Shown piece after piece: positions 51,786-60,332 of a stretch of 64,000 bases of DNA (position 1 is its first letter; each line of letters begins with the position of its first letter). Both the position numbers and the translations under genes were made by a program. The stretch is from Isachenkonia alkalipeptolytica. Lineage in GTDB: Bacteria; Bacillota; Clostridia; Peptostreptococcales; T1SED10-28. The stretch covers positions 1-64,000 of the forward strand of contig NZ_SUMG01000004.1 in NCBI RefSeq assembly GCF_009910325.1. Reading direction: 5' to 3'. Under the pieces are notes generated by a model. The model ran no database searches and was not told the origin of the DNA. It was given only the letters and a program-made list of their open reading frames with translations.

Positions 51786-52865
51786 TTAATCCTTAGGGTG
51801 GGAGGTAAACCACTTGACCGGATCCCGATTCACCGGTCGTAGAGGATGTTTTTGGTTGAAATCCCTGAGAAGTTGACGCATCACTTCAGGAGAATCCCCC
51901 ATTTTCCTCACGCTCTCCTGGTCAAGACCGATGCTGAAGGGGCAGCTGGCCACACAGATGCCACAGTCGGTACCGAGCATTCGCCAGCGCTGATAGCAGG
52001 CGGTGTCAGAAATTCTCCACCGGGGTTCGCCGTCAATGAGTGTTTGCTCTCCCGAGGGGATGGCTTTTCCGGGGCAGGACTGGGCGCAGCGCTTGCATAG
52101 CCGGCAAAACTCCGGGATCCCGAAGGACTCTTTATTATCAGCCACCAGGGGCAGGTCAGTGGTAACAACGCCCAGGCGCACCCGGGGACCGTATTCCTTG
52201 GTAATTAACAGTCCATGGCGGCCGATTTCACCGAGACCCGCATCTTCTGCAACCAAGGGCGCGATCAGCAGGTAATTGCCGTCCATGTGGTTTCGCGCCT
52301 GATATCCTAAGGATCGGATATAATAAGAAATCATCATGCCGATTACCGCCGTATCCACGTAGCCCTTTACTGCAGCCAAGGCTTCGGGAACATCCGGGGC
52401 GTGAAAGATCATCTCCTTATCCATCTCCACGGCAAAAACAATACCGTAGGGATGGTCACAGTCTACTTCGTTCCCATAACTTTCGGCTTCCCTACCCCGA
52501 TGGGAATAAAAGTGCCGCGGGTTCATCGGAGCGATCCCGGTGAGCTTCGCTCCATAAAAGCCGGCCAGCCCTTTTAACAGCTTTGTCATTTCATCGGGGG
52601 AAGGAAGCGGGGTTTTTTCGGAGGCCGGAGCACCTTCGCTAAGGTGCTTCATTTCCGACAAAAACTGAAAGGCGGACCCAACCAAGGGTGTATGCACCGA
52701 ATGGAAGGTGGCGCTTCCGGCCCCGCCCAGGGGAGCCATGGCCCGTAGAGCATCATCAGATTCCTTCAGCTCCGGGTGCTCATTATAATACTCCCGGTAC
52801 TCCGGGGTTCCGGGGGTTAAATTCATACGGGCAAACATATTATCTCGTTCATCATACTTTTTCAT
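51786..52865 (-). CDS. Reductive-dehalogenase-like Fe-S protein without Tat signal
   Basis: The 359-residue cytoplasmic protein has two ferredoxin motifs near the C-terminus, CRLCKRCAQSCP and CYQRW...DCGICVASCPF, and upstream motifs YIRSLGYQAR and AEDAGLGEIGRHGLLITKEYGPRVRLGVVTTDLP, which are typical of the corrinoid-dependent RdhA/QueG superfamily. Respiratory RdhA proteins are about 450-550 residues and have a Tat signal and a membrane-anchor partner; neither is seen. QueG-like epoxyqueuosine reductase is another option, but the RdhA-style LGEIGRHGLLITKEYG is closer. The start at 52865 is chosen after GGAGAGG. The electron acceptor is unknown. Confidence 0.8.
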   Translation of the reverse strand: MKKYDERDNMFARMNLTPGTPEYREYYNEHPELKESDDALRAMAPLGGAGSATFHSVHTPLVGSAFQFLSEMKHLSEGAPASEKTPLPSPDEMTKLLKGLAGFYGAKLTGIAPMNPRHFYSHRGREAESYGNEVDCDHPYGIVFAVEMDKEMIFHAPDVPEALAAVKGYVDTAVIGMMISYYIRSLGYQARNHMDGNYLLIAPLVAEDAGLGEIGRHGLLITKEYGPRVRLGVVTTDLPLVADNKESFGIPEFCRLCKRCAQSCPGKAIPSGEQTLIDGEPRWRISDTACYQRWRMLGTDCGICVASCPFSIGLDQESVRKMGDSPEVMRQLLRDFNQKHPLRPVNRDPVKWFTSHPKD

Positions 52866-52951
52866 AAATACCATCCTCTCCAAAGGGGTGTGTCTTTAAA
52901 TATCTCATCATCTTAAGAATTAGTCAAGGAATGCCTGATGATCAACCGGGA

Positions 52952-53176
52952 CTACTGCGGCGTGACCCGAATTAAAAGATCGTCCTCCTCCCCGGGAGTT
53001 CCCAGTCCGTCTTGGTTACTGGTGGAGATATACAGGGAGCCTTCATGGTAGGTGATCGCCCGAATTCTACCCCAGTCCCGGAACAGGTCCTCTTCACCGG
53101 TGAGGGAGCCTTCCCCGTCGAAGGTGAAGCGTTTTACCATTTCACTTCGTAGTCCGGAAACATACAGTGCGGGACC
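52952..53176 (-). pseudogene. C-terminal remnant of a sugar/PQQ-type dehydrogenase
   Basis: About 74 codons resemble the end of glucose/sorbosone (HHIP-like) dehydrogenases: ALYVSGLRSE, GRIRAITYHEGSLYISTSNQDG and EDDLLIRVTP. The reading frame ends abruptly at 53176, where another fragment in the opposite direction begins; the front of the gene is missing. An internal ATG at 53140 gives only 62 residues. Confidence 0.7.
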
Positions 53177-53283
53177 ATATTATTGAAGGGAATTATAGGG
53201 CCGGGGAAGATCATATGGAGAAAATGAAAACCCCGGAAATGGATCGCCTTATTGAAGAGATTATTGGGAAACATTCGGTATAA
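53176..53283 (+). pseudogene. C-terminal fragment of an unidentified gene
   Basis: A 35-codon open stretch (HIIEGNYRAGEDHMEKMKT ... RLIEEIIGKHSV) ends in TAA at 53283 without any start or ribosome site. It begins exactly where the opposite-strand dehydrogenase remnant ends, suggesting a deletion junction. The family is not recognised. Confidence 0.35.
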
Positions 53284-53411
53284 TATTTTTAAATCAGGAG
53301 GGAAAACACATTAAAGGTATTATTATGTGATTTTTGAAAAAGTCTCTGGAGAGTTTATTAATATTGAAAATCCTTACTTTGAGCCCTGCAAAGAAGAGAT
53401 CTCGATTATGA

Positions 53412-53618
53412 AATAAAACTTTCAGGGCCCAAGGGATCGGAGGGATTTTCTCCTGTGGCATTTATCCCTCGGCTATGGCCATGGCAGGATTTTTCTTTGA
53501 TCTTCATATTCTTCTTCCCTATTTATCCGGCGGGCTGATTTTTTTAGGACTGTTTCTCTTCGGACTGAAAAAGCATTCCTTCCTCACCGACGGGGAAAAA
53601 ACCGAATCCATGGAATGA
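53412..53618 (+). pseudogene. C-terminal fragment of a membrane protein
   Basis: About 68 codons open after a TGA read AQGIGGIFSCGIYPSAMAMA, two hydrophobic segments with HILLPYLSGGLIFLGLFLFG, and a polar tail ending SME. There is no start codon with a ribosome site. It looks like the end of a larger membrane protein. The bases 53284-53411 show nothing. Confidence 0.45.
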
Positions 53619-53625
53619 AGTTGAC

Positions 53626-53650
53626 GGCCCCGATTTTCGGGGCTTTACTC
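53626..53650 (+). terminator. Terminator after the gene fragments
   Basis: GGCCCCGA and TTCGGGGCT form the stem, followed by TTACTCTTT. It survives from the end of the fragmentary membrane gene. Confidence 0.7.
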
Positions 53651-53789
53651 TTTGTACCCTTTTTGGTACAATGGGGTTAACAATTATGGTTAAACGTTTG
53701 ACCAAGAGATGTAAACAAAGGTGAAACCAGTGGTAAAACCAAAGATGTAACCAGGTCAAAGACGTTTAGGAACTACAGGAGGGATGGAA

Positions 53790-55298
53790 ATGTTTGATAA
53801 AGACAGTGCCTATGAAATACTAACCTCACAAAAGCTGACCCATGAACAAAAATTGATGCAGCTGGCCAAAGCGGCGGAAAACGGGATCGATGTCCTGGAA
53901 ATATCGGATTCCATGGAAAAGCACTTTGAAAACGGCAGTATCCATGATTTATTTGAAGGGGGTGCCCCCTATCGTCCCCGTTACATTATGCCTGATTACC
54001 AAAAGTTTATTCGAAGGGGAAGTGAATTCCTAAAAATCGATCCACCGAAGGATTTGGACGAATTGATTTTCGCCTTGATGACGATCTATCGTCACACCCC
54101 TTCAATTACGAATTTTCCCGTGTACCTGGGGAACTTGGATCAATTAATCGAACCCTTTATCGGAGAGCTTTCCGATCAGGAGGTCATTAAGAAACTTACG
54201 CTGTTTTTCAATTATCTGGACCGAACCATTACTGACTCTTTCTCTCATGGAAACATCGGACCCAAGGAGAGTCGGGGCGGATATCTGATTTTGGAGGCGG
54301 AGAAAGGACTGCAAAATGCAGTGCCGAACTTTACGGTGAAGTACGACCCGGACCAGACCTCGGATCAGTTTATGAAAAAGGCCATTGAGACCTCCCTTGC
54401 CTGTTCCAATCCTGCGATTTGTAATCACAGGGCCAACCGGGAAGTCTATGAAGGGGAATACGGAATTTCAAGTTGCTATAACATTCTTCCCGTAAAGGGA
54501 GGGGCCTATACCCTAACCCGATTAACGCTGACAAAACTTGCGGAAGTCGCTGACGGTGTGGATAATTTCATGGAGGACTTACTCCCTGAGGTCACGGAAC
54601 TGATCGGAGAGTACATGGCTCAACGGATCCGATTTATGGTGGAAAAATCCGGATTTTTTGAAAGCAGTTTTCTGGTGAAGGAAGGACTGATTTCGAAGGA
54701 TCGATTCGTGGGTATGTTTGGGGTAACCGGCCTTGCGGAAGCGGTGAATACCTTGTTAAAAGACCGGGGCCTAATCTATGGAAAGGACCGGGAGGCCGAT
54801 GAACTGGGAACAAGCATCCTGGAACGGGTGAAATTCCTGGTGGATAAATTGGAAGCACCCTACTCTCCTGTTACAGGGGGGAAATACGTGCTTCATGCCC
54901 AGGTGGGAATTGATACGGACCTGGGGGTAACCTCCGGAGTACGGATCCCCGTAGGGGACGAACCCGAGGACTTTATCGAACATCTGAGACATTCTTCAAG
55001 ATACCATAAGTATTTTCCCGCCGGAGTGGGGGATATTTTCCCGATTGCAACCCATGTGGATGCCAACTTGGATTCTCTGTTGGACGTGGTAAAGGGCGCC
55101 ATGGAGATAGGGGTGCATTACATGTCCTTTTACGCCGCGGATTCGGATTTGGTACGGATCACCGGTTACTTGGTAAAACGAAGCGAGATGGAAAAATATG
55201 AGAAGAATCAAGCGGTGCTCCAAAACACCACTCATTTAGGAGCCCCCAGTTATAAGGTTAATAAACTTGCAGAGCGGAAGGTCCGAATGACGGATTAA
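53790..55298 (+). CDS. yjjI: YjjI-family glycyl radical enzyme
   Basis: The 502-residue protein matches the YjjI group of glycyl radical enzymes. The radical glycine lies near the C-terminus in LVRITGYLVKRSEMEKY, and candidate active-site cysteines are in LACSNPAICNHR and GISSCYNILPVKGG. YjjI is distinct from pyruvate formate-lyase and its reaction has not been established to my knowledge. The partner activase gene follows 117 bases later. ATG 53790 is preferred over 53784 because CAGGAGGG ends six bases before it. Being oxygen-sensitive, it supports an anaerobic lifestyle. Confidence 0.88.
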   Translation: MFDKDSAYEILTSQKLTHEQKLMQLAKAAENGIDVLEISDSMEKHFENGSIHDLFEGGAPYRPRYIMPDYQKFIRRGSEFLKIDPPKDLDELIFALMTIYRHTPSITNFPVYLGNLDQLIEPFIGELSDQEVIKKLTLFFNYLDRTITDSFSHGNIGPKESRGGYLILEAEKGLQNAVPNFTVKYDPDQTSDQFMKKAIETSLACSNPAICNHRANREVYEGEYGISSCYNILPVKGGAYTLTRLTLTKLAEVADGVDNFMEDLLPEVTELIGEYMAQRIRFMVEKSGFFESSFLVKEGLISKDRFVGMFGVTGLAEAVNTLLKDRGLIYGKDREADELGTSILERVKFLVDKLEAPYSPVTGGKYVLHAQVGIDTDLGVTSGVRIPVGDEPEDFIEHLRHSSRYHKYFPAGVGDIFPIATHVDANLDSLLDVVKGAMEIGVHYMSFYAADSDLVRITGYLVKRSEMEKYEKNQAVLQNTTHLGAPSYKVNKLAERKVRMTD

Positions 55299-55415
55299 AT
55301 AACGAATGAAATGACGGATGAACCAAAAGTCAGCGGAAAGTACTGGTTTGTCCAGTTGGGAGTTGGAATCATGGCACACAGTGATAAAAATCAAAACGCC
55401 GATAAGGAGAAAATC

Positions 55416-56162
55416 ATGAACCATGATAACAAGGAATCCACCGGAAAAAACAACGATAAGGTACCGATCAATCGGATCATTCCCGTATCCACGGTGGATG
55501 GTCCCGGTGCTAGGACCGCGGTGTTTGTCCAGGGGTGCAACTTAGTCTGTGAGTTCTGTCATAACCCGGAGACCCAGGCTATTGAAGGTCATAATTTGCC
55601 CCGAAAGACCGCGGCCGAGGTTTTTGAGGAAATTCGACCTAACCTCCCTTTTATTCGGGGCATCACCGTATCCGGTGGAGAATGCGCTTTGTATCCCCGG
55701 TTTTTAACAGCGCTGTTTACCCTGGCTAAGGCGGAGGGGCTAACGACTTTGATGGACACCAACGGTTCCATCGATCTAAGCGGTTTTTCAGAACTCATGA
55801 AGGTCATCGACGGAGTGATGCTGGATATTAAGGCCTGGGATCCGGAGGTTTTTTATCGGCTCACCGGGAAAAAAGCCACCGGGGCCTTACCGGTAAACCT
55901 CCATTACCTGGCCTCTACGGGAAAGCTTGAAGAAATCCGTCTGGTTTGTCAGGAAAACTGGGTGGACATTGAAACGGCTTTAAACAAAGTGGCAGAGAAG
56001 ATTCCCCGGTACTACGGAAAAATCCCGTTGAAACTGATCGCTTTTCGTAGCCACGGCGTTACAGGAAAGATGAAAAAAGCAGCAAGCCCCGGCCCGGATC
56101 GGATGGAGGCATATAAAAAAATTGCCGAGGAGCTGGGATACGAAAGAATCATCGTTAAATAA
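55416..56162 (+). CDS. yjjW: YjjW-type glycyl radical enzyme activase (radical SAM)
   Basis: The 248-residue protein uses S-adenosylmethionine and a [4Fe-4S] cluster to place the radical on YjjI. The cluster motif is GCNLVCEFCHNPET, followed by GITVSGGECALYP and DGVMLDIKAWD. It lacks the ferredoxin insert of longer activases. The start at 55416 follows AAGGAG and fits the family start (VPINRIIPVSTVDGPG soon after); starts at 55371 and 55311 in the same frame would add charged residues without similarity. It ends before a strong terminator. Confidence 0.88.
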   Translation: MNHDNKESTGKNNDKVPINRIIPVSTVDGPGARTAVFVQGCNLVCEFCHNPETQAIEGHNLPRKTAAEVFEEIRPNLPFIRGITVSGGECALYPRFLTALFTLAKAEGLTTLMDTNGSIDLSGFSELMKVIDGVMLDIKAWDPEVFYRLTGKKATGALPVNLHYLASTGKLEEIRLVCQENWVDIETALNKVAEKIPRYYGKIPLKLIAFRSHGVTGKMKKAASPGPDRMEAYKKIAEELGYERIIVK

Positions 56163-56179
56163 ATATTTTCATAAAGAAG

Positions 56180-56225
56180 CACCCCTGTGAAAGACGGTCT
56201 TAAAGGCCTTCATAGGGGTGTTTTT
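56180..56225. terminator. Bidirectional terminator after yjjW
   Basis: CACCCCTGTGAA (56180-56191) pairs with TTCATAGGGGTG (56209-56220) and is followed by TTTTTAT; it lies between convergent yjjW and the LacI-type gene. Confidence 0.85.
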
Positions 56226-56234
56226 ATAATGTTG

Positions 56235-57245
56235 CTAAGGTTTTGTAAGCTCATCAACACTATCCCGCTCAATAAAGGTAGGTTGGAGCAGGGTTTCGGT
56301 AATTTTCCCGTTTTCCCTTAAGGTTCGATAAGCATGAAAGGAGGCATCCGCCAGCAAAGCCGCATCCTGAATCACCGTGGTAACCGCAAGGCCGAAGGTG
56401 AAGTCTTCGGCGACATTGTCGTTGCTGACCAAAGACAGGTCCTTCGGCACGGATTTCCCCTGTTCCCGCAGGGCTTTTAAAAAGCCCAGGGTCATTCGAT
56501 CGTTGCAGGAAAATACAGCGGTAACCTCGGTTTCCAAGAGGGCTTTTCCCCCCTGATAACCGCTGTTGTAGTCGTAGTCTCCATAAAAAATCCATGAACC
56601 CTCGGGAACGCAACCTTTTTCGTTAAGCGCTCTTCGATAACCCTGTAGCCGATCGGCGGGATGCCCTTGGATTATAGGAGGGGCAATGATTCCGATTTTT
56701 TGATGGCCTTTGGAAAGCAAGTGCCCCGTTGCTTCGTAGGCCCCCTGTTCATTATCAAAAACCACTTTACTGTAAGGGAGGGAGGTAAAGGCCCGGTCCA
56801 CCTGGATCAACGGAATAGAAAGCTTGGTCAGCTTCTCCTTTACCCGATGGTCGTTAAAGGCTTCGAAACTGGGGCAGTAAAAAATGGCCTCCACCTGGCG
56901 GGAGGAAAGAACATCCAGCAGCCGAAGATCCCCTTCGGCCTGTTCATTACTGTTTAAGATTAACAATACGCTTCCCTGGTGTAGACAGTGTTTTTCCAGA
57001 TGTTTGGCTAGCCTGGAGAAGTAGGGATTTTCAATATCCGGTACGATCAGACCGATTAGACCGGAGCGGTTGGTAACCAGGGCCCTGGCCGCCGGGTTGG
57101 CCCGGTAGTTCATTCCCTCGGCGACGGCGAGGATTTCTTTTCGTTTTTTGTCGCTGATACGAATAGGTTTTCCGTTCAGCACCTTTGATACTGCAGTGAT
57201 GGAAACACCGGTGGCATCGGCGATGTCTTTCAGGGTGGTTTTCAT
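56235..57245 (-). CDS. LacI-family transcription regulator
   Basis: The 336-residue protein has the LacI HTH at residues 3-25 (TLKDIADATGVSITAVSKVLNG), hinge helix (NPAARALVT) and a periplasmic-binding-like effector domain (SGLIGLIVPDIENPYFSRL and following). Such proteins bind sugars or nucleosides. No sugar gene adjoins it, so the regulon is unknown. The start is at ATG 57245 with AAGGA upstream. The 150-base gap to the LUD gene may hold the operator; none was identified. Confidence 0.9.
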   Translation of the reverse strand: MKTTLKDIADATGVSITAVSKVLNGKPIRISDKKRKEILAVAEGMNYRANPAARALVTNRSGLIGLIVPDIENPYFSRLAKHLEKHCLHQGSVLLILNSNEQAEGDLRLLDVLSSRQVEAIFYCPSFEAFNDHRVKEKLTKLSIPLIQVDRAFTSLPYSKVVFDNEQGAYEATGHLLSKGHQKIGIIAPPIIQGHPADRLQGYRRALNEKGCVPEGSWIFYGDYDYNSGYQGGKALLETEVTAVFSCNDRMTLGFLKALREQGKSVPKDLSLVSNDNVAEDFTFGLAVTTVIQDAALLADASFHAYRTLRENGKITETLLQPTFIERDSVDELTKP

Positions 57246-57395
57246 CGGATCATCCTTTCCTTACGGTTTTTTACTATTATATCACAGGGAAAGGGTGTGC
57301 GGAAAACAGGGGAAGGCATTGAGTAATTTTTGTGGTATGATAATATTTAAGTTTAGTATATTCAGAAAAATACATTTTGAAAAGGGGGAAGACCA

Positions 57396-57998
57396 ATGAA
57401 GTATGACCGCCTGATTCGTAATCTGGAAAAAAATCGTTACAAAGTATCCTACTTCCAGGATGCCAAGGAAGCGACAAAATACCTTGAACAGGAAATTCAG
57501 GGAGTAACGGTGGGCTTTGGAGATTCCGAAACTTTGTCCGTTTTGAATCTGCAACGGATCCTGGCAAAAAACAATACCGCGATTGACCCATCCACCGGTG
57601 ATAAGGATACTTTTGTGGAGATCGGTAAAAAAACTCTGACCACCGAAGTGTTTCTTACGTCGGTCAACGGGGTGGCGGAAACCGGAGAGATGGTCAACAT
57701 CGACGGTACCGGTAACCGGGTGGCGGGATCAATTTTCGGTCATAGGAAAGTATATTTCATCTTTGGAACCAATAAGATTGAATCCACCCTGGACCAGGCG
57801 ATTTGGCGGGCGAGGAACATCGCAGCTCCCCAAAATGCCAAGCGCCTGGGGCTGAAAACCCCCTGCGCCATAAAAGGGGATCGCTGTTATGAGTGTGACA
57901 GTGAAGACCGGATCTGCAACACCATGAATATCCATCTGAAAAAAATGAATAATACCCGGGCGGAAGTGATCATCATCAACAAACCCCTGGGTCTTTAG
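57396..57998 (+). CDS. LUD-domain protein (LutC/YkgG-like)
   Basis: The 200-residue protein has the LUD fold pattern (VTVGFGDSETLSVLNL, LTSVNGVAETGEMVNIDGTGNRVAG, FGHRKVYFIFGTNKI) and a C-terminal cysteine cluster CAIKGDRCYECDSEDRIC that could bind metal or Fe-S. Related LutC takes part in L-lactate oxidation with LutA and LutB, but stand-alone LUD proteins with this cysteine tail are common in Clostridia and their role is unproven. AAGGGGGA precedes the ATG. It is not linked here to the lactate operon at 9-14 kb. Confidence 0.85.
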   Translation: MKYDRLIRNLEKNRYKVSYFQDAKEATKYLEQEIQGVTVGFGDSETLSVLNLQRILAKNNTAIDPSTGDKDTFVEIGKKTLTTEVFLTSVNGVAETGEMVNIDGTGNRVAGSIFGHRKVYFIFGTNKIESTLDQAIWRARNIAAPQNAKRLGLKTPCAIKGDRCYECDSEDRICNTMNIHLKKMNNTRAEVIIINKPLGL

Positions 57999-58102
57999 TT
58001 GTTGTAACCGAACTGCGGAGAAGTTCCCAATTCTATAAGCGGTGGGAGTTTGTTATGATACTGCTCTTCAAAAAAGTTGGAAACCATAGAAGGAGGCAAA
58101 AA

Positions 58103-58951
58103 ATGGCATTTAATGTATGCAACAAAAAAGGCGAGCATATAGGGGTAACCTTCGGCAAAGGATGGCCCTTAGATGATTTTCGAATAGGAGAGGAAAATCG
58201 AAGGGTAACCTATGTGGCCCTTACGGATCAGCGGATTGAGGATTGGAATTTAAACTATGAAAAACTGGAAAAGCAACTGGCGGAAAGACACAGCGCCAAA
58301 AGCCTATTCGGAAAAATAAAGGAAGAGGCCTTGGAAGAGGAGCTGAAAAAATACTGGGAAGAGGAAAAATCCCGGATGGAGGCTTCCGGGGAGGAAAATA
58401 TGTATCAGGGCCTGAAAGAAGCCTCCCAAGGAGAGGGGTACCGGAGTCTTTACCGGGACTTTCAGCCCCGGGAGTATGATCCCTACTTTCTTTATCGACT
58501 GTATCATTTGAAAAACCGCTTTGACTTGGAGTCCTATTGGCTGGGAGAAGCATTAAACATTCAAGGGTTTGTGATGTATGATCTGAAGGAGGGAGTTCTC
58601 TATGATGAAAAAACCCTGCTCTTGGAAGAACCTCTGGACTATATAGAAACAACGGAGAGTTATAAAGGCCAAAAGCCGATTCACTGTGTGATTGCCCAAC
58701 GGCCCGAGGTTAAAATTCTGGGAATGGGGGTCGGGGAAGGGCTTTTGCTGGGGGCCTCCCTGGGAGATCTCGGTGGACGAAACCATGTACATTATACGAA
58801 GTTAAAGCTGTTATCGGGGAATACGGTTTTTTCCACCGAAGTACCGATTCATATCCACGGGAAGAAGGGACTGGGTCTTACCATGTATGTAAACCGGAAA
58901 AAAAACACCCCTTCGGCATTTATCTGTGATGGGGTTATATATACTGCTTGA
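58103..58951 (+). CDS. Protein of unknown function
   Basis: The 282-residue protein appears cytoplasmic. It has a charged helical middle (about 55-110, EKLEKQLAERHSAKSLFGK and EEELKKYWEEEKSRM) and a C-terminal part with glycine-rich IHCVIAQRPEVKILGMGVGE and ASLGDLGGRNHVHYTKLKLL. No signal peptide or known motif. ATG 58103 follows AAGGAGG; the frame opens 16 codons earlier without a ribosome site. The following 270 bases hold no convincing gene. Confidence 0.65.
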   Translation: MAFNVCNKKGEHIGVTFGKGWPLDDFRIGEENRRVTYVALTDQRIEDWNLNYEKLEKQLAERHSAKSLFGKIKEEALEEELKKYWEEEKSRMEASGEENMYQGLKEASQGEGYRSLYRDFQPREYDPYFLYRLYHLKNRFDLESYWLGEALNIQGFVMYDLKEGVLYDEKTLLLEEPLDYIETTESYKGQKPIHCVIAQRPEVKILGMGVGEGLLLGASLGDLGGRNHVHYTKLKLLSGNTVFSTEVPIHIHGKKGLGLTMYVNRKKNTPSAFICDGVIYTA

Positions 58952-59219
58952 CCGATCGATCTAATAGTTAATAGGGATTGTGGGTCAATATAAGAACAGG
59001 GGGATCTGATGCTTTAGAAAAGGATTATTGGAATCCTTGTGGCAGGGAGAATGATATACGACGGCTACGGATTGATCTTGTGGAGTGGGGAGAGTTCAGA
59101 GCCGTTGATGTTGATGAGTAATCTCGTTGAAAAACGATTGAAATCATCGGGTATGGGTATTTGATATAGTATATATCCACTCACTTAGGCACTTACAACA
59201 AGAAGGAAGGAGGGGTTGA

Positions 59220-59462
59220 ATGGATCATATTTTTATCGTCGGTGGCGTTTTGTTCTTTTTATTCTTTTTTGTCAGCTTCTTTCTTCAAAAAGCCCGGCTT
59301 CCTTCCCTGTTATCCTATATATTTCTGGGGGTTGCCCTGTCTTCCCTCCTTACGGAATCGGAGTTGAACATTCTGTACCAAAGGGGACGGAGGTTTTTGG
59401 TTCATCTTCTAGCCCGAATAGGGCGGAGTCTTCCTGTAATCTTCAGGAAAGAAGTTTTCTAA
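59220..59462 (+). pseudogene. Truncated CPA2/Kef-type antiporter, N-terminal end only
   Basis: After AAGGAGG and ATG 59220 about 50 codons read as the first helices of a monovalent cation:proton antiporter (KARLPSLLSYIFLGVALSSLL). The similarity stops at 59376, where a shortened copy of the palindrome family begins, and the frame then runs through that repeat to a stop at 59462. The remaining 330 or more residues of the transporter are absent. The gene was therefore broken at or near the repeat. Confidence 0.65.
59376..59407. repeat. Shortened copy of the GGGGACGGAGGT family inside the antiporter remnant
   Basis: CCAAAGGGGACGGAGGT is followed directly by TTTTTGGTTCATCTT, which matches the outer right end of palindromes 2 and 3. 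This looks like a palindrome whose centre and most of the right arm were deleted. Confidence 0.75.
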
Positions 59463-59528
59463 AATACCGGGCACCACAGGTGATACCCAAGGATATCTGC
59501 TTAAAACCGTTGTAAAAGGAGTGTTGAC

Positions 59529-60332
59529 ATGGAACATTTTAATCAGTCTAAGAAAGAAATTGAACAAATACTAACATCGCTGCCGAAGGAAACCGTAATC
59601 GGAGAATTTTCCGGAAGAGACAGTGTTGCAGCGATTCTAAAAGCCCTGGAATCCCCAAAGATCAACCATATACTTCCGATTATGTCCTTTGCCGGTACTG
59701 AATACGGAAATTTAGAAGGGTTGCGGGAAAATGAAGAACGACTGCGCCGCCGGGTGAATGAACTGTACGGAGAGAAGAAAACCCTCCATCCCACAGTGAT
59801 TTTCAGCAGTCCGAAACTTTGGAGCGTGTTAAACGGACGTCCTGTAAAAAGTCTGATTGAGCGCTATGGATTTTACACCCCCTGCATTGGTTGTCATATG
59901 TACTTTCACTTACTGCGGGTCCCCATGGCCCGGCGTTTAGGGGGCAGGATCATTTCCGGGGAGCGGGTCAGCCACGAAGGAAAAATCAAGCTGAATCAAT
60001 TGGATGCCTCCTTGGGCGCCTATCATAAAGTGTTGAAAAATCTTGGGGTGGAACTGCTCTTTCCCATTCGGGATATCGTCGAAGGAGCAGCTATTGAAGA
60101 ACTTCTGGGATGGCAGTGGGAAGAAGGAAAGGAACACCCGGCCTGTATGTACAGCGGGAACTATCGACAGATGGACGGAGTAACGGATTACTCACTGGAA
60201 GGACTTCTGACTTTTTTAGAGGAATTTTTGGTGCCGGTTTCCATAGCCCTTGGTAAAATTCTAATCGAAGACCCCGATGCCTCTTTAGAAAAACTTCAGC
60301 AACCCTTGCAGGATTGGGAGGTAAAATTATGA
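59529..60332 (+). CDS. PP-loop ATPase superfamily protein, function unknown
   Basis: The 267-residue protein starts its nucleotide domain with VIGEFSGRDSVAAILKAL, a variant of the SGGxDS PP-loop used by tRNA thiolases, QueC and LarE-type enzymes to adenylate substrates. A CIGCHMY motif near residue 119 and a late Cys (HPACMYSGNY) may bind metal or carry sulfur. The second G of the PP-loop is Arg, which is unusual. Its stop overlaps the next start (ATGA), so it is translationally coupled to an ApgM-like phosphoesterase/mutase. AAAGGAG precedes the ATG. A nucleotide or cofactor modification role is inferred. Confidence 0.7.
   Translation: MEHFNQSKKEIEQILTSLPKETVIGEFSGRDSVAAILKALESPKINHILPIMSFAGTEYGNLEGLRENEERLRRRVNELYGEKKTLHPTVIFSSPKLWSVLNGRPVKSLIERYGFYTPCIGCHMYFHLLRVPMARRLGGRIISGERVSHEGKIKLNQLDASLGAYHKVLKNLGVELLFPIRDIVEGAAIEELLGWQWEEGKEHPACMYSGNYRQMDGVTDYSLEGLLTFLEEFLVPVSIALGKILIEDPDASLEKLQQPLQDWEVKL

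Noticed and set aside
59009-59164. Small ORF with a good ribosome site whose third codon is TAG, suggesting amber readthrough or pyrrolysine
   Set aside because: The frame after TAG (KRIIGILVAG onward, about 48 codons) matches nothing I know, there is no methylamine or pyl gene in the window, and one in-frame stop is easily a decayed gene or chance.
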